A DNA stretch of 64,000 nt from Arsukibacterium indicum (lineage in GTDB: Bacteria; Pseudomonadota; Gammaproteobacteria; Enterobacterales; Alteromonadaceae), in assembly GCF_019100565.1 (NCBI RefSeq), contig NZ_JAHRID010000009.1:143645-207644 (forward strand). The letters are read 5' to 3'. The position numbers were made by a program, and so were the translations under genes. Positions 19,154 through 28,500 of this stretch are shown one piece after another. The notes below the pieces were generated by a model, which was not told the DNA's origin, ran no database searches, and was given only the letters and a program-made list of their open reading frames with translations. Every line of letters begins with the position of its first letter. The first letter of the stretch is position 1.

Positions 19154-20497
19154 CTATTTTACTTTAAATTTAGCTTTTTTAAGTGGCGCGGTTTTATTAT
19201 TGCCCAGCACCAGTTCGGCGGGTATGGTAAATGAGAAACTGCTGCCACGACCAGGCTCGCTAAAAATCATTAACTGGCTGTTATGGCGGGATAAAACGTG
19301 CTTAACAATGGCTAAACCCAGGCCGGTACCACCAGTATTACGCGCCCGCGCCTGATCCACCCGGTAAAACCGCTCGGTTAAACGTTTAACATGATGTGGC
19401 GCTATGCCCTCGCCGGTATCATTTACTGCAAATACCGCCCGTTGATGCTGGCGCTGCCAGCTGACGGCGATCTCGCCTCCCGCCGGAGTGTATTTAATCG
19501 CATTGGTTACCAGGTTAGAGAACGCGCTACGCAGCTCTTCAGTCACGCCGGTAACTTTTAAGTCTTCTTCAATATGAAAAATGATAGTATGCTGTTTTTC
19601 CCGGTTAAGCGCCTGCGCTTCCTGCTCCAGCGAAGCCAGCATAGCCGGTACATCCACTTCATCATCAAACTGGACCCGGGCCGAGGCTTCAATCCGCGAC
19701 AAGGTCAATAATTGCTGCACTAAACCATCCATCCGCCGGGTTTGCTCCAGCATCACCGTATGGGCTTTTTGCCACATGGCCGGATCAGGCAAACGCTCCG
19801 CATCGATCACCTCCAGGTATCCCTGCAGCACGGTTAGCGGTGTACGCAACTCATGTGAGACATTTGCGACGAAATCTTTGCGAATTTGCTCCAGCTGTTT
19901 TAACTGGGTAATGTCACGGATAATCAGCAGGTACTGTTCACTGCCATAAGGCATCATCTTGCATTCCAATACCAGGCTATTGTTGCCGCTGGCACTGATC
20001 TCCAGCGGCTGCTGAAACTGCTTCTGCTTTAAAAAACTTTGAAATTCCGGGTTTCGAACTAAATTATCAATCCGCTGGCCTTCGTCACTGGGCCAGCGCA
20101 GCCCCACCAGCATCTGAGCCAGCTTGTTACACCAGACAATAGTCCAGTCGCTGGTCAGTACCACTACTGCTTCGGGTAACGCCTCGGCACCATCACGGAA
20201 ACGCCTTACAAGATTACGCAGTTCTTTGCGCTTTCTGCGCTCCCGCCTCTGCTGGTAATAAATGCCGTCGAAAATTTGTTGCCAGAAGCCTTTGCCTTCC
20301 GGCGGGGTAAGCTTTCTGTCATGCCACAACCACTTGGTAATTAAAAACAGGTGTTTATAGTTTGACGCCAGCAAGTAAAAACTGAGCAATAACATAAACA
20401 GCATGCTCTGGCCAAATGGCCAGCCCAGTAGCCCCGCCAGGGCGAAAAAAAGGAAGACTTTGCTGAAAATCTTCCCTTTAGAAAGCTGTGGCCGCAT
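19154..20497 (-). CDS. phoR: Phosphate regulon sensor kinase PhoR
   Basis: 447 residues. Two N-terminal membrane segments (about 12-45) with almost no periplasmic loop, a basic linker, a PAS domain at about 100-200 (EALPEAVVVLTSDWTIVWCNKLAQ), the HisKA phosphorylation site VSHELRTP with His near 215, then the HATPase domain (SNLVTNAIKYTP, DTGEGIAPHH, GTGLGLAIVKH). This layout is typical of PhoR, which reads the state of Pst/PhoU rather than an external ligand. It follows phoB by 5 nt. Confidence 0.94.
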   Translation of the reverse strand: MRPQLSKGKIFSKVFLFFALAGLLGWPFGQSMLFMLLLSFYLLASNYKHLFLITKWLWHDRKLTPPEGKGFWQQIFDGIYYQQRRERRKRKELRNLVRRFRDGAEALPEAVVVLTSDWTIVWCNKLAQMLVGLRWPSDEGQRIDNLVRNPEFQSFLKQKQFQQPLEISASGNNSLVLECKMMPYGSEQYLLIIRDITQLKQLEQIRKDFVANVSHELRTPLTVLQGYLEVIDAERLPDPAMWQKAHTVMLEQTRRMDGLVQQLLTLSRIEASARVQFDDEVDVPAMLASLEQEAQALNREKQHTIIFHIEEDLKVTGVTEELRSAFSNLVTNAIKYTPAGGEIAVSWQRQHQRAVFAVNDTGEGIAPHHVKRLTERFYRVDQARARNTGGTGLGLAIVKHVLSRHNSQLMIFSEPGRGSSFSFTIPAELVLGNNKTAPLKKAKFKVK

Positions 20498-20502
20498 AAA
20501 AC

Positions 20503-21189
20503 CTACTTAGCAGAAAAGCGATAGCCTGAGCCCCGCACAGTTTGCACCAGCTTATCATGCCCTGCCACAGAAATCGCTTTGCGTAAGCGACGAATATGCA
20601 CATCGACTGTTCGATCTTCCACGTAAACATTAGTGCCCCAGACATGGTCCAGCAACTGCTCGCGGCTGTAAACCCGTTCCTGGTGGGTCATAAAAAAATG
20701 CAGTAACCGAAACTCAGTTGGCCCCATATCCAATGGCTGCTGTTCTGCCATGACCCGGTGTGCTACCGGGTCGAGTTTGAGCCCCTGCACTTCAATAATC
20801 TCATCCAGGCTGGTTGGCGAAACCCGGCGAATAACTGCTTTAATCCGGGCCATCAGCTCCTTCGGTGAAAACGGCTTGGTGACATAATCATCAGCCCCCA
20901 CTTCCAGGCCGCGTACTTTGTCTTCTTCCTCACCGCGGGCAGTGATCATGATTATCGGAATATTTCGGGTCAGATCGTGTTGCTTCATTTTCTTAGCAAA
21001 CTGAATACCGCTGCCTCCCGGGATCATCCAGTCCAGCAGCACCAAATCCGGATAAGGTTCAATCAGTTGGTTCACCGCGCTTGGGAAGTCCTCGGCCGTT
21101 ATAGCCTGATAACCATTTTGTTCCAGTACAAAGCACAACATATCGCGGATCGGGGCTTCATCTTCCACCACCAGGATCTTTCTTGCCAT
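20503..21189 (-). CDS. phoB: Phosphate regulon response regulator PhoB
   Basis: 228 residues from the ATG at 21189 ([11 protein letters not shown], the usual PhoB start); an in-frame GTG at 21201 is possible but has no better ribosome site. Receiver domain with acceptor Asp53 (LLDWMIPGG) and Lys in [10 protein letters not shown], then an OmpR/PhoB winged helix ([21 protein letters not shown], ending [11 protein letters not shown]). Phosphorylated PhoB would bind the Pho boxes listed in this window, including a triple repeat upstream of its own gene. Confidence 0.96.
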   Translation of the reverse strand: MARKILVVEDEAPIRDMLCFVLEQNGYQAITAEDFPSAVNQLIEPYPDLVLLDWMIPGGSGIQFAKKMKQHDLTRNIPIIMITARGEEEDKVRGLEVGADDYVTKPFSPKELMARIKAVIRRVSPTSLDEIIEVQGLKLDPVAHRVMAEQQPLDMGPTEFRLLHFFMTHQERVYSREQLLDHVWGTNVYVEDRTVDVHIRRLRKAISVAGHDKLVQTVRGSGYRFSAK

Positions 21190-21383
21190 AGGGTTCACCA
21201 CATTCTGTTAGCCGGCGTTACTACCGGACGGTTCTAACTGTCTCTGTTACCTAGTATTACTGCAGTTTATGACATTTTTATGAAAACACGAGGTTAATCT
21301 TGGTTCGCCACAAAACCCGCACCAACCAGAACAACTTAGTAACAATCATCACAATATTTAAACCTCACGCTTGCGGTAGTTGC

Positions 21384-21412
21384 ATGACAGTAAAATGAAT
21401 TTTTTTTGACAG
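21384..21412 (-). promoter_or_regulatory. Triple Pho-box repeat facing phoBR
   Basis: On the minus strand three 7-mers lie at exact 11-bp spacing: CTGTCAA, AATTCAT, CTGTCAT, with spacers AAAA and TTTA. The two overlapping 18-mers match 14 and 13 of 18 consensus positions by my count. The site is about 190 nt upstream of the phoB ATG and points toward it, as expected for autoregulation. No good -10 is seen at the usual 10-nt distance. The whole 368-nt phoB/lipoprotein intergenic region contains this and the next site but no gene. Confidence 0.65.
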
Positions 21413-21451
21413 TTCTGGCACCAGACCAAAGCCCGGTGGCACTTGCCCACA

Positions 21452-21491
21452 CTGTAACTTAGGCGTCGCATTACTGTAATAAAAGCGTCAT
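21452..21491 (+). promoter_or_regulatory. Four-repeat Pho-box array facing the lipoprotein/TonB receptor operon
   Basis: On the plus strand four 7-mers lie at exact 11-bp spacing: CTGTAAC, GCGTCGC, CTGTAAT, GCGTCAT. The proximal 18-mer (CTGTAATAAAAGCGTCAT) matches 15 of 18 Pho-box consensus positions. It ends 66 nt before the lipoprotein ATG at 21558. A TAGGGT lies at the -10 distance, a weak match. Confidence 0.65.
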
Positions 21492-21557
21492 TCGTCTGCT
21501 GTAGGGTGCCTGCAACTTGATTGGCAACACCTACAACAACTCAACGGAGAGATGGTA

Positions 21558-24245
21558 ATGGCTTTACGCAAACTGTTAAAACTAAGCGCAATCGCGTCTG
21601 CATTAATATTGGCCGGCTGCGGTGGCGACTTGGTAGTTAATGCTGGTGGCAATAACAACGGTGGCGGCAATGGCGGCGGCGGTGGTACTCCTCCACCGGT
21701 GACTTCTGATTGCCCGGCATTTGCAACTGAAGGCGACAGCCTGGCCGGCGTTGACCTGCCAGTATGTGAAATCAGCGGCACCATTACCAGCGACACCCGC
21801 CTGAGCAATGATATTGCCTGGTCATTAAGCGGTAAAGTAACGGTAGGTAACGACAACGCTGACAGCGCTACCCTGACCATTGAGCCAGGTACATTTGTGT
21901 TTGGTAAAAGTGGCGCCGACTATCTGGTCATTGCCCGGGGTTCAAAAATCCAGGCTGTCGGTACCGTCGACGCACCTATCATTATGACGTCAGTAAATGA
22001 CATGCTTGGCTTGTCAGATAATGAATCTTCAGCAGAATGGGGTGGCTTAGTATTACTGGGCAACGCACCAAGCAACAAATGTGACCAGGCTGCACTTGCC
22101 AGCTGCGAAATTCAGGCAGAAGGTGAAGCCGGCCCCTACGGCGGTGCTGATCCGGAAGATGACAGCGGCGCTCTTAAGTACGTGCAGGTGCGCTATGCCG
22201 GTTTTGAAGTTATCCCGGACAACGAATTAAACGGTATCACTTTTGCCGGCGTTGGTCGCGGAACTGAAGTTGAGTATATTCAGGTACATAACAATTTAGA
22301 TGACGGCGTGGAATTCTTTGGCGGTACGGTAGACGCCAAATACGTGGTACTGACAGGCAACCGTGACGATTCGCTGGACTGGGCAGATGGCTGGACTGGC
22401 CGGATGCAGCACGTGTTAGTGCGTCATAACCCTAATAATACTAAAGCAAACCGTGGTATTGAAGCCGACAACCAGTCAGGTAACTTTACCGCTGAACCGG
22501 TATCCAAGCCGCGGATTGCTAACATGACCATCATTGGCAATAACTTCGATGGTGAGGATGATTCAGAAGGCGTATTACTGCGCGCCGGTACTGCCGGCGA
22601 GTTGTACAACTTTATTGTCACCGGCCCGGCAGGTATGGGTGAGTGCTTTGAAATAAACTCTGCTGAATCGGTAACTAACGCCGGTAATGGCGAAATTATC
22701 TTCCGCAATTCTATTCTAGACTGTGCAGAGCCAACCAAAAACTCTACAGATGACGCGGGTAACGTCACGCTGGATGCCAATGCCTGGTTCCGCGCTCAGC
22801 CGGGCAACATTATTGGTGATGCCTTACTGGGCGGCTATATCCCTGCGCCGAATTCTCCTGCGCTTGGCAATGGTTATAACGTAGCTAACAACGTTGACAG
22901 CTGGTTTGACAATGTCGATTACATTGGTGCCTTTGATGGTGAAAACGACTGGACGGTAGGCTGGACGGTTGGCCTTCACCCGGAAGATGATTTAGCTGCC
23001 TGCCCTGCTGGCACCAGTGAAGTTAACAGCTTATCAGGCCGCTTAAACTGCCAGTTAACTGGTGACATAACAGCTAACGTGACCCTGGCTGCGGGTGCTG
23101 ATTATGTGTTAAGTGGCCGGGTGCGGATTGGGGTTGATAAAACCACCTCCGCCACCCTGACCGTTGAGCCAGGTGTGCGCATTTACGGAAAATCAGGTGC
23201 TGACTTCCTGGTGGTTACCCGCGGCTCAAAAATTGAGGCCAATGGTACCGCTGCCAACCCTATCGTCATGACCTCAGTGCAGGACATTATCGGTTCGCCA
23301 ACCGCAGCTGGTCAGTGGGGTGGTTTAGTACTACTGGGCAACGCGCCAAGCAACAAATGTAACCAGGCGGATTTAGCCAGCTGTGAAATTCAGGCAGAGG
23401 GTGAAGCCGGCCCATACGGTGGTGCAGACGCAGACGATAACAGCGGTACTTTAAATTATGTAGTGGTTAAACATGCCGGTTTTGAAGTTATCCCGGATAA
23501 CGAATTAAACGGTATCACCTTTGCCGGCGTGGGCTCAGGTACTCAGTGCTCAAACATTCAGGTACACCAGAATGTGGATGACGGTATCGAAATGTTCGGC
23601 GGCAGCGTCAGCTGTAAAAACGTGGTGTTAACCGCTAACGGTGATGACTCAGTAGACTGGGCAGATGGCTGGAACGGTAAACTGCAATTCGTGCTGGTTA
23701 AACATGCTGCCGATGGTGCCAAAGCTAACCGTGGTATTGAAGCAGATAACCAGTCTGGTAATTTCACCGCCACGCCGGTATCAAACCCAACCATCGCCAA
23801 CATGACCATTATTGGTAACAGCTTTGACGGTGACGATGACTCAGAAGGCGTATTACTGCGCGCCGGCACCAATGCTCAGCTGGCTAACTTCGTTATCACC
23901 GGCCCTGAGACCATGGGCGAATGTCTGGAATTTGATTCAGACGAAACCAAAGCGCTGGCAGCGGCCGGTTCATTAACCATGACCCACTCTGTCATTGCCT
24001 GTGCCGAACCATTCAAAGGCGACCTGGGTAACGGTACTACCACTGAACAGTGGTTCCTGGGCCAGGAAGGCAATAGTGTGGCAGCGAACCAGGCTGCGGT
24101 TTTAGACGGTATCTTTACCATTGACGCCACCGCACCAAAAGATATGTCTGCGCTTGATAGTTTCTTTGAAGCAGTGGACTTTGTCGGTGCTGTTGAAGCG
24201 GGTAATGACTGGACTGCTGGCTGGACAGTTGGCTTAGACGACTAA
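21558..24245 (+). CDS. Large outer-membrane lipoprotein with duplicated beta-helix-like halves
   Basis: 895 residues. The ATG at 21558 is preferred over 21552 because GGAG then sits 8 nt upstream rather than 2. Signal peptide with lipobox LAGC and lipidated Cys near residue 20, then a Gly/Asn-rich linker. Two halves of about 410 residues follow, each with the same order of motifs: GKSGADYLVIARGSKI-type strand, WGGLVLLGNAPSNKC, CEIQAEGEAGPYGG, FEVIPDNELNGITFAGVG, ANRGIEADNQSGNFTA, and a closing NDWTxGWTVGL. The short repeated strands suggest a right-handed beta-helix. It precedes a TonB-dependent receptor and sits behind Pho boxes, so a role in capturing a phosphorus compound at the surface is inferred. 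No enzyme motif recognised. Confidence 0.8.
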   Translation: MALRKLLKLSAIASALILAGCGGDLVVNAGGNNNGGGNGGGGGTPPPVTSDCPAFATEGDSLAGVDLPVCEISGTITSDTRLSNDIAWSLSGKVTVGNDNADSATLTIEPGTFVFGKSGADYLVIARGSKIQAVGTVDAPIIMTSVNDMLGLSDNESSAEWGGLVLLGNAPSNKCDQAALASCEIQAEGEAGPYGGADPEDDSGALKYVQVRYAGFEVIPDNELNGITFAGVGRGTEVEYIQVHNNLDDGVEFFGGTVDAKYVVLTGNRDDSLDWADGWTGRMQHVLVRHNPNNTKANRGIEADNQSGNFTAEPVSKPRIANMTIIGNNFDGEDDSEGVLLRAGTAGELYNFIVTGPAGMGECFEINSAESVTNAGNGEIIFRNSILDCAEPTKNSTDDAGNVTLDANAWFRAQPGNIIGDALLGGYIPAPNSPALGNGYNVANNVDSWFDNVDYIGAFDGENDWTVGWTVGLHPEDDLAACPAGTSEVNSLSGRLNCQLTGDITANVTLAAGADYVLSGRVRIGVDKTTSATLTVEPGVRIYGKSGADFLVVTRGSKIEANGTAANPIVMTSVQDIIGSPTAAGQWGGLVLLGNAPSNKCNQADLASCEIQAEGEAGPYGGADADDNSGTLNYVVVKHAGFEVIPDNELNGITFAGVGSGTQCSNIQVHQNVDDGIEMFGGSVSCKNVVLTANGDDSVDWADGWNGKLQFVLVKHAADGAKANRGIEADNQSGNFTATPVSNPTIANMTIIGNSFDGDDDSEGVLLRAGTNAQLANFVITGPETMGECLEFDSDETKALAAAGSLTMTHSVIACAEPFKGDLGNGTTTEQWFLGQEGNSVAANQAAVLDGIFTIDATAPKDMSALDSFFEAVDFVGAVEAGNDWTAGWTVGLDD
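21708..22981 (+). repeat. First half of intragenic duplication
   Basis: First copy of the internal repeat of the lipoprotein gene. It matches 22996-24242 in motif order, and stretches remain almost identical at DNA level, for example around 22070-22135 versus 23335-23415 and 22197-22255 versus 23475-23535. Confidence 0.75.
22996..24242 (+). repeat. Second half of intragenic duplication
   Basis: Second copy of the repeat. It ends with the same NDWTxGWTVGL closing motif as the first copy (near 22950-22975). Conservation is highest in the middle and lower at the ends of the copies. Confidence 0.75.
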
Positions 24246-24252
24246 GCAAATC

Positions 24253-24284
24253 GGCACTGCCGGGGCAACCCGGCAGTGCCTTTT
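24253..24284 (+). terminator. Terminator between lipoprotein and TonB receptor genes
   Basis: Perfect 12-bp stem (GGCACTGCCGGG at 24253-24264, CCCGGCAGTGCC at 24269-24280), loop GCAA, then TTTTCTT. In this position it may lower rather than abolish transcription of the receptor, giving more lipoprotein than receptor. Confidence 0.85.
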
Positions 24285-24347
24285 CTTATTCAGACTATCG
24301 ATACACCAAGACTAGTAACCGTTTTAAGCTGATAGGACAACGTTCAG

Positions 24348-27008
24348 ATGAGCAGCATTCAAAAATTTAGTTTCAGCCGTGTTGGCCGCAGTGTACTACT
24401 GGCCTTAGGCACGACCACTGCGATGATGTCGTTAAATACCATTGCACAAGAAACGCCAGAACCCACTCAAGCCGGGCAGGAAGAAGTAGAACGCATTGCT
24501 GTATCCGGCCGCCTGATGAGCTCTGCTGCCTCTGCTGCTGCAGAACGTCGAGAGCAAGCCTATGTAGCAGAAGTACTCGGTATGGAACAAATCTCCCGGG
24601 CCGGTGACAGCAATGCTGCAGCCGCCCTGCGCCGGGTTACCGGCTTAACCCTGGTAAAAGATAAGTTTATTTATGTTCGCGGTTTAGGTGAACGTTATTC
24701 CAGTACCTTACTAAATGGTGCCATGGTGCCAAGCCCGGACCCTACCCGTAATGTTATTCCGCTGGACATGTTTCCGGCCGGTATTATCGAAAGTTTAGTA
24801 GTACAAAAAGCCTACTCACCAGAGCTGCCGGCGGCCTTTGGTGGTGGTAATGTTAATATTCGCACCACTGCAATTCCACTGCAAACCAGTTTTAATGTCT
24901 CAGTGGGTACCGGCTATAACAGCCTGAACAGCGATGATGGTTTTGAGTATGCCGGTGGGGGTGATGACTGGCGCGGTAAAGACGATGGCCAGCGCAGCAT
25001 TTCTGCCGAGCTTGCCAGCGCCCAGCAACAATATGGCATTCTTACCCCAATTAATATTGCCGAAGCCTTAGGCGGTATCAACGCCGGCAATCTGGCACAG
25101 GCTGAAACAATAGTGCGCGAGCTGGGTACTGCGTTTAACCGCGATATTGATATCAGCCGCACTACAGTTAAACCAGATTTCGACGCCAGTGCCTCGTTTG
25201 GCACCCGCTTCGACCTGACCAAAAATGTGGTTTTCGGGGTAATGACCGGCCTTAGCTACGACAGATCCACTCAGAATATTGAAGAGCGTGAACGCTACTA
25301 TTCAGTATCGGGCGATAACCTGGTACCGCTGAATCGTTACGATGATATCAAAGGCACTGAACATCAGGTAAAACTGTCAGGCATGCTGAACTTTGGTTTA
25401 GAGCTGGGGGTGGATCACCGGCTGGAAACCTCGACCATTTACCTGAGCGACACCAAAGATGAAATAAAAATTAAAAACGGCGACAGTATCGAAACCATTA
25501 ACGAGACTAACCGTTCTAATACCGATACCAGCATTTTATATGAAGAGCGCACCAAGCTGAGCAATCAGTTGCGTGGTAAGCATAACTTTCCGTTCTTAAT
25601 GGACCTGGCAGTAGACTGGCAATATACCGACGCTAAAGCACGGCGCAATGCACCGGGTGAAGTGGAGTATCGTTACCTGAATGAGACTCAGGATGATGGT
25701 TCGGTGTTCTCGTTTTTACGCCGCAACCAGAATGCCGTAAACTACAGTTTCAGTGATATGAAAGATAACACTGAAAACCTCAGCTGGAATGCGACATTAC
25801 CACTGACCCTGGGCAAAGCCGAAATAACCTTCAGCGGTGGCTACAGTTACTTTGAGCGCAGCCGGAATGCCCAGACCGATCGTTTTAACTTTGATACCGT
25901 GGGTTTCAGCCTGGAGCAACTGTCGGGTAGCTTCTCGGAAATTTTCTCTGATAGTAATATTTTAAACCCGGCTAATCGCTTTAAAATTTCCAACGTTACC
26001 ACTCAGGCCGATGACTATCTGGCAGCGCAGATGATTGATGCCGGCTACGGCGCACTGGAAATTAACTACGACTACTTGCTACGGTTAAACATTGGTGTGC
26101 GATACGAAGATTTTAAACAAATCTCGTTACCCTTGGGTGCTGATGGCAACGTCAGCGGCAATGTCACTGATTCAGTATTACTGGAAGACGGTTTTTACCC
26201 GGCGCTGTCATTAACCTGGTTTGTTAATGACGATTTACAAGCCCGCTTTGGCTACAGTAAAACGGTAGTACGGCCAGACTTACGGGAAGTGACCCCGGTA
26301 TTATACGTTGACCCGTTAACCGACTTTAAAGTAACCGGTTTTGCCGGCCTGAAAAGCACCGACATTGGCAGTTTTGATGCCCGCTTAGAATGGTACTACG
26401 ATACCAGTAATTACAGCTTTGGCTTGTTTTACAAAGATCTGGAAAACCCGATAGAGGCTATCGAACTGTCTGGTTCCGATGGTAACTTGCTGATGTCATT
26501 CCGTAATGCCCAAAGCGGCAAGGTGTATGGTGCGGAAGCTGAATTTTTACAGCAACTGGATATGTTCAGCGGCGAGTTCGGTAAATTTGCCAATAACTTC
26601 TTTTTAGCCGGCAACCTGACAGTCAGTGAGTCTGAAATCAGCATTCAACCCTTCCCGGGCGCCGATTTAACCAACCTGACCCGGGGTTTAAGCGGCCACT
26701 CTAAGTATGTTGCTAACCTGCAACTGGGTTTTGACTCTGACGACAACAAGCATAATGCCACCCTTACCTATAACGTATTTGGTAAGCGGATTGCCTTTGC
26801 TGGTGTTAACGACAAAGATGATGCCTTTGAGCAGCCGTTTAATTCACTGGATTTCACTTACGGTTATACGCCGCTGGAAAATATGACGGTAAAACTTGGT
26901 CTGAAAAACTTATTGGATGAAGACGTAGAAATTCTGCAACAGGGTGAAATTCTGCAGCAACGGACTGAAGGACAGAGCTATAGTTTAAGCTTTTCTTACA
27001 GATATTAG
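24348..27008 (+). CDS. TonB-dependent outer-membrane receptor, Pho-linked
   Basis: 886 residues. Signal peptide ending near IAQ, then EEVERIAVSGRL as a TonB-box-like region, a plug domain (RRVTGLTLVKDKFIYVRGLGERYSSTLLNGAMVPSP region, with AFGGGNVNIRTT), and a 22-strand type barrel ending in an aromatic residue (SFSYRY). Receptors of this type move scarce solutes through the outer membrane using TonB energy. It is about 100 nt downstream of the beta-helix lipoprotein, whose promoter region carries Pho boxes, so the substrate is inferred to be a phosphorus compound. The exact ligand cannot be read from the sequence. Confidence 0.9.
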   Translation: MSSIQKFSFSRVGRSVLLALGTTTAMMSLNTIAQETPEPTQAGQEEVERIAVSGRLMSSAASAAAERREQAYVAEVLGMEQISRAGDSNAAAALRRVTGLTLVKDKFIYVRGLGERYSSTLLNGAMVPSPDPTRNVIPLDMFPAGIIESLVVQKAYSPELPAAFGGGNVNIRTTAIPLQTSFNVSVGTGYNSLNSDDGFEYAGGGDDWRGKDDGQRSISAELASAQQQYGILTPINIAEALGGINAGNLAQAETIVRELGTAFNRDIDISRTTVKPDFDASASFGTRFDLTKNVVFGVMTGLSYDRSTQNIEERERYYSVSGDNLVPLNRYDDIKGTEHQVKLSGMLNFGLELGVDHRLETSTIYLSDTKDEIKIKNGDSIETINETNRSNTDTSILYEERTKLSNQLRGKHNFPFLMDLAVDWQYTDAKARRNAPGEVEYRYLNETQDDGSVFSFLRRNQNAVNYSFSDMKDNTENLSWNATLPLTLGKAEITFSGGYSYFERSRNAQTDRFNFDTVGFSLEQLSGSFSEIFSDSNILNPANRFKISNVTTQADDYLAAQMIDAGYGALEINYDYLLRLNIGVRYEDFKQISLPLGADGNVSGNVTDSVLLEDGFYPALSLTWFVNDDLQARFGYSKTVVRPDLREVTPVLYVDPLTDFKVTGFAGLKSTDIGSFDARLEWYYDTSNYSFGLFYKDLENPIEAIELSGSDGNLLMSFRNAQSGKVYGAEAEFLQQLDMFSGEFGKFANNFFLAGNLTVSESEISIQPFPGADLTNLTRGLSGHSKYVANLQLGFDSDDNKHNATLTYNVFGKRIAFAGVNDKDDAFEQPFNSLDFTYGYTPLENMTVKLGLKNLLDEDVEILQQGEILQQRTEGQSYSLSFSYRY

Positions 27009-27021
27009 CAATGCAAACGGC

Positions 27022-27054
27022 AAAGGCCACCGTATGATTACGGTGGCCTTTTTT
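27022..27054 (+). terminator. Terminator after the TonB receptor
   Basis: 13-bp perfect stem (27022-27034 with 27039-27051, core GGCCACCGTA/TACGGTGGCC), 4-nt loop, followed by a T run to 27054. It separates the converging receptor and ompW genes. Confidence 0.9.
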
Positions 27055-27057
27055 AGT

Positions 27058-27765
27058 TTAAAAATAATATTTAACGCCTAACATACTGACCAAAGGGTCT
27101 ATCTGAACGTTAACTTTCTGTATTGCTGTATTATTTAATCTCACTTCAGCATCCGTTTCGATATCAATCATGCTAAACATAAGATGCACGCCCCACTGCT
27201 GGTTTATCCGCCAGTCGAAGCCAGCCTGATAAGCTAACCCAAAGCTGGCGTCTAAATTCAGTGATAAAGTGTCTTGTGTATTTGCAACACCAAGGTCAGT
27301 CAGCGCCTGTCGCAGTTCATCGGAAACTGACTCCTGGAAAAAATGCGTGTAATTGATGCCAACACCAATAAAGGGCATAAAATCAGTCGTTGAAGTTAGC
27401 GGATAGAAACGGGCAAATATGGTAGGCGGTAAGTGTTTTGTATCGCCAATTGCCAGGCCATCTATTGCTGAACCGGCAACACGAATATTATGCGAAAAAG
27501 GTGTCGCAGCCACCACGCTGGCCGACCAGTACCGATTAAAGGAGTAATCAACAGTAATACCAAGCTGAGTGTTGTCATTTACCGTAACTGAGGTAGACCC
27601 CGAGGGCAATGCCGCCACCTGCTCAACCACGTTAAGGTTACTGCTACTGGCATCGGGAGCCACAGTAATAGGCCCAACATTTACAGACCACTGCGCCTGA
27701 GCGTTAAACGCAGAAAAGCTAATAACAGCGAAAGCAATCAAGGTTTTCTTGTTTTCAATCATCAT
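27058..27765 (-). CDS. ompW: OmpW-family outer-membrane protein
   Basis: About 235 residues forming a predicted eight-stranded barrel. Signal peptide (FNAQA cut region), then WSVNVGPITVAPD, GITVDYSFNRYWSASVVAATPF, PPTIFARFYPL and a C-terminal aromatic (LGVKYYF). OmpW proteins make narrow hydrophobic channels. Two adjacent start codons (27765 and 27762) cannot be separated. It lies beyond the terminator of the next gene, so it is its own unit. Confidence 0.88.
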   Translation of the reverse strand: MMIENKKTLIAFAVISFSAFNAQAQWSVNVGPITVAPDASSSNLNVVEQVAALPSGSTSVTVNDNTQLGITVDYSFNRYWSASVVAATPFSHNIRVAGSAIDGLAIGDTKHLPPTIFARFYPLTSTTDFMPFIGVGINYTHFFQESVSDELRQALTDLGVANTQDTLSLNLDASFGLAYQAGFDWRINQQWGVHLMFSMIDIETDAEVRLNNTAIQKVNVQIDPLVSMLGVKYYF

Positions 27766-27782
27766 TAATTCTCAGGAAAAAT

Positions 27783-27814
27783 TAAAAAAAACCCCTTTTC
27801 AAACGAAAAGGGGT
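27783..27814 (-). terminator. Terminator after the small periplasmic protein gene
   Basis: On the minus strand ACCCCTTTTC pairs with GAAAAGGGGT (27791-27800 with 27805-27814, loop of 4) and is followed by a run of eight T residues down to 27783. Confidence 0.92.
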
Positions 27815-27821
27815 AGACAGG

Positions 27822-28382
27822 TCAGTTTGCCGCGTAAGGCAATGACGAGTGATGGAGAACTATACGAAGCTTACCTTCGGCGTCTTTCTTAAAGCCCCAG
27901 GTTTTATCGACAGTAGTGGTATTGCCAGCTTTGTCGGTAACATGAACATGGCCCATAGTTAACGCCAGGTCGCCGTTTAAATAAACGCCTGCGTTTTCAT
28001 ATTCATATTTTTTCCAGCCTTTCAAGGCAAAGCCGCCATCCTGAGCGAAGTTTTTGTCACCGGCAACAAAATAAGACAAGGCGCCATCATAGGTAGTTCG
28101 AAAGGTTTGCTCGCCGTTTGCCAGCGTTGGTTTAAATAATACGGCGCCCATATTGTAACCATAAGCAGCATCCAGCACTTGTTTTGCTAAAGCTTTGGCA
28201 GCCGCAGCGCCTTTTTGCTCGTGCGTGTTACTGATATTTATCAGCGCCTCGCCCCAAGCTTGCTGAGCTGCTTTTACTTCTGCAAGCGTAATACTGTTAT
28301 TTACAACTTTTTCAGCAAATGCAGCAGATGAAAACAATACTGCGGCGGCACATAACGTTACTTTATTTAGAGCTAGTTTCAT
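27822..28382 (-). CDS. Small secreted protein, probable NTF2/SnoaL-like fold
   Basis: 186 residues from the ATG at 28382, with a GAGGTG site 6 nt upstream (a GTG at 28388 is also in frame). Signal peptide ends at AFAEK. The mature part starts with helices (EVKAAQQAWGEALINISN) and continues with curved strands (FKPTLANGEQTFRTTYDGALSYFV, DLALTMGHVHVTD, KTWGFKKDAEGKLRIVLHHSSLPY), which fits an NTF2/SnoaL-like ligand-binding fold. Homologues are often mislabelled as phosphoribosyl-AMP cyclohydrolase; none of that enzyme's motifs is visible. It lies downstream of a two-component system. Function unknown. Confidence 0.75.
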   Translation of the reverse strand: MKLALNKVTLCAAAVLFSSAAFAEKVVNNSITLAEVKAAQQAWGEALINISNTHEQKGAAAAKALAKQVLDAAYGYNMGAVLFKPTLANGEQTFRTTYDGALSYFVAGDKNFAQDGGFALKGWKKYEYENAGVYLNGDLALTMGHVHVTDKAGNTTTVDKTWGFKKDAEGKLRIVLHHSSLPYAAN

Positions 28383-28500
28383 AAACACCTCACTTCATTA
28401 ATCAGCAAGGTAATGATGACTTATTCAGGTAAAATTAATCCTGACGGAAAGATTAACTGTAGCGGCTAATTAAGATGAACAGAACATGACAATTAAACCC

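Noticed and set aside
27822..28382. Phosphoribosyl-AMP cyclohydrolase
   Set aside because: Homologues sometimes carry this label, but the protein is secreted and shows none of the Cys/His metal motifs of HisI.
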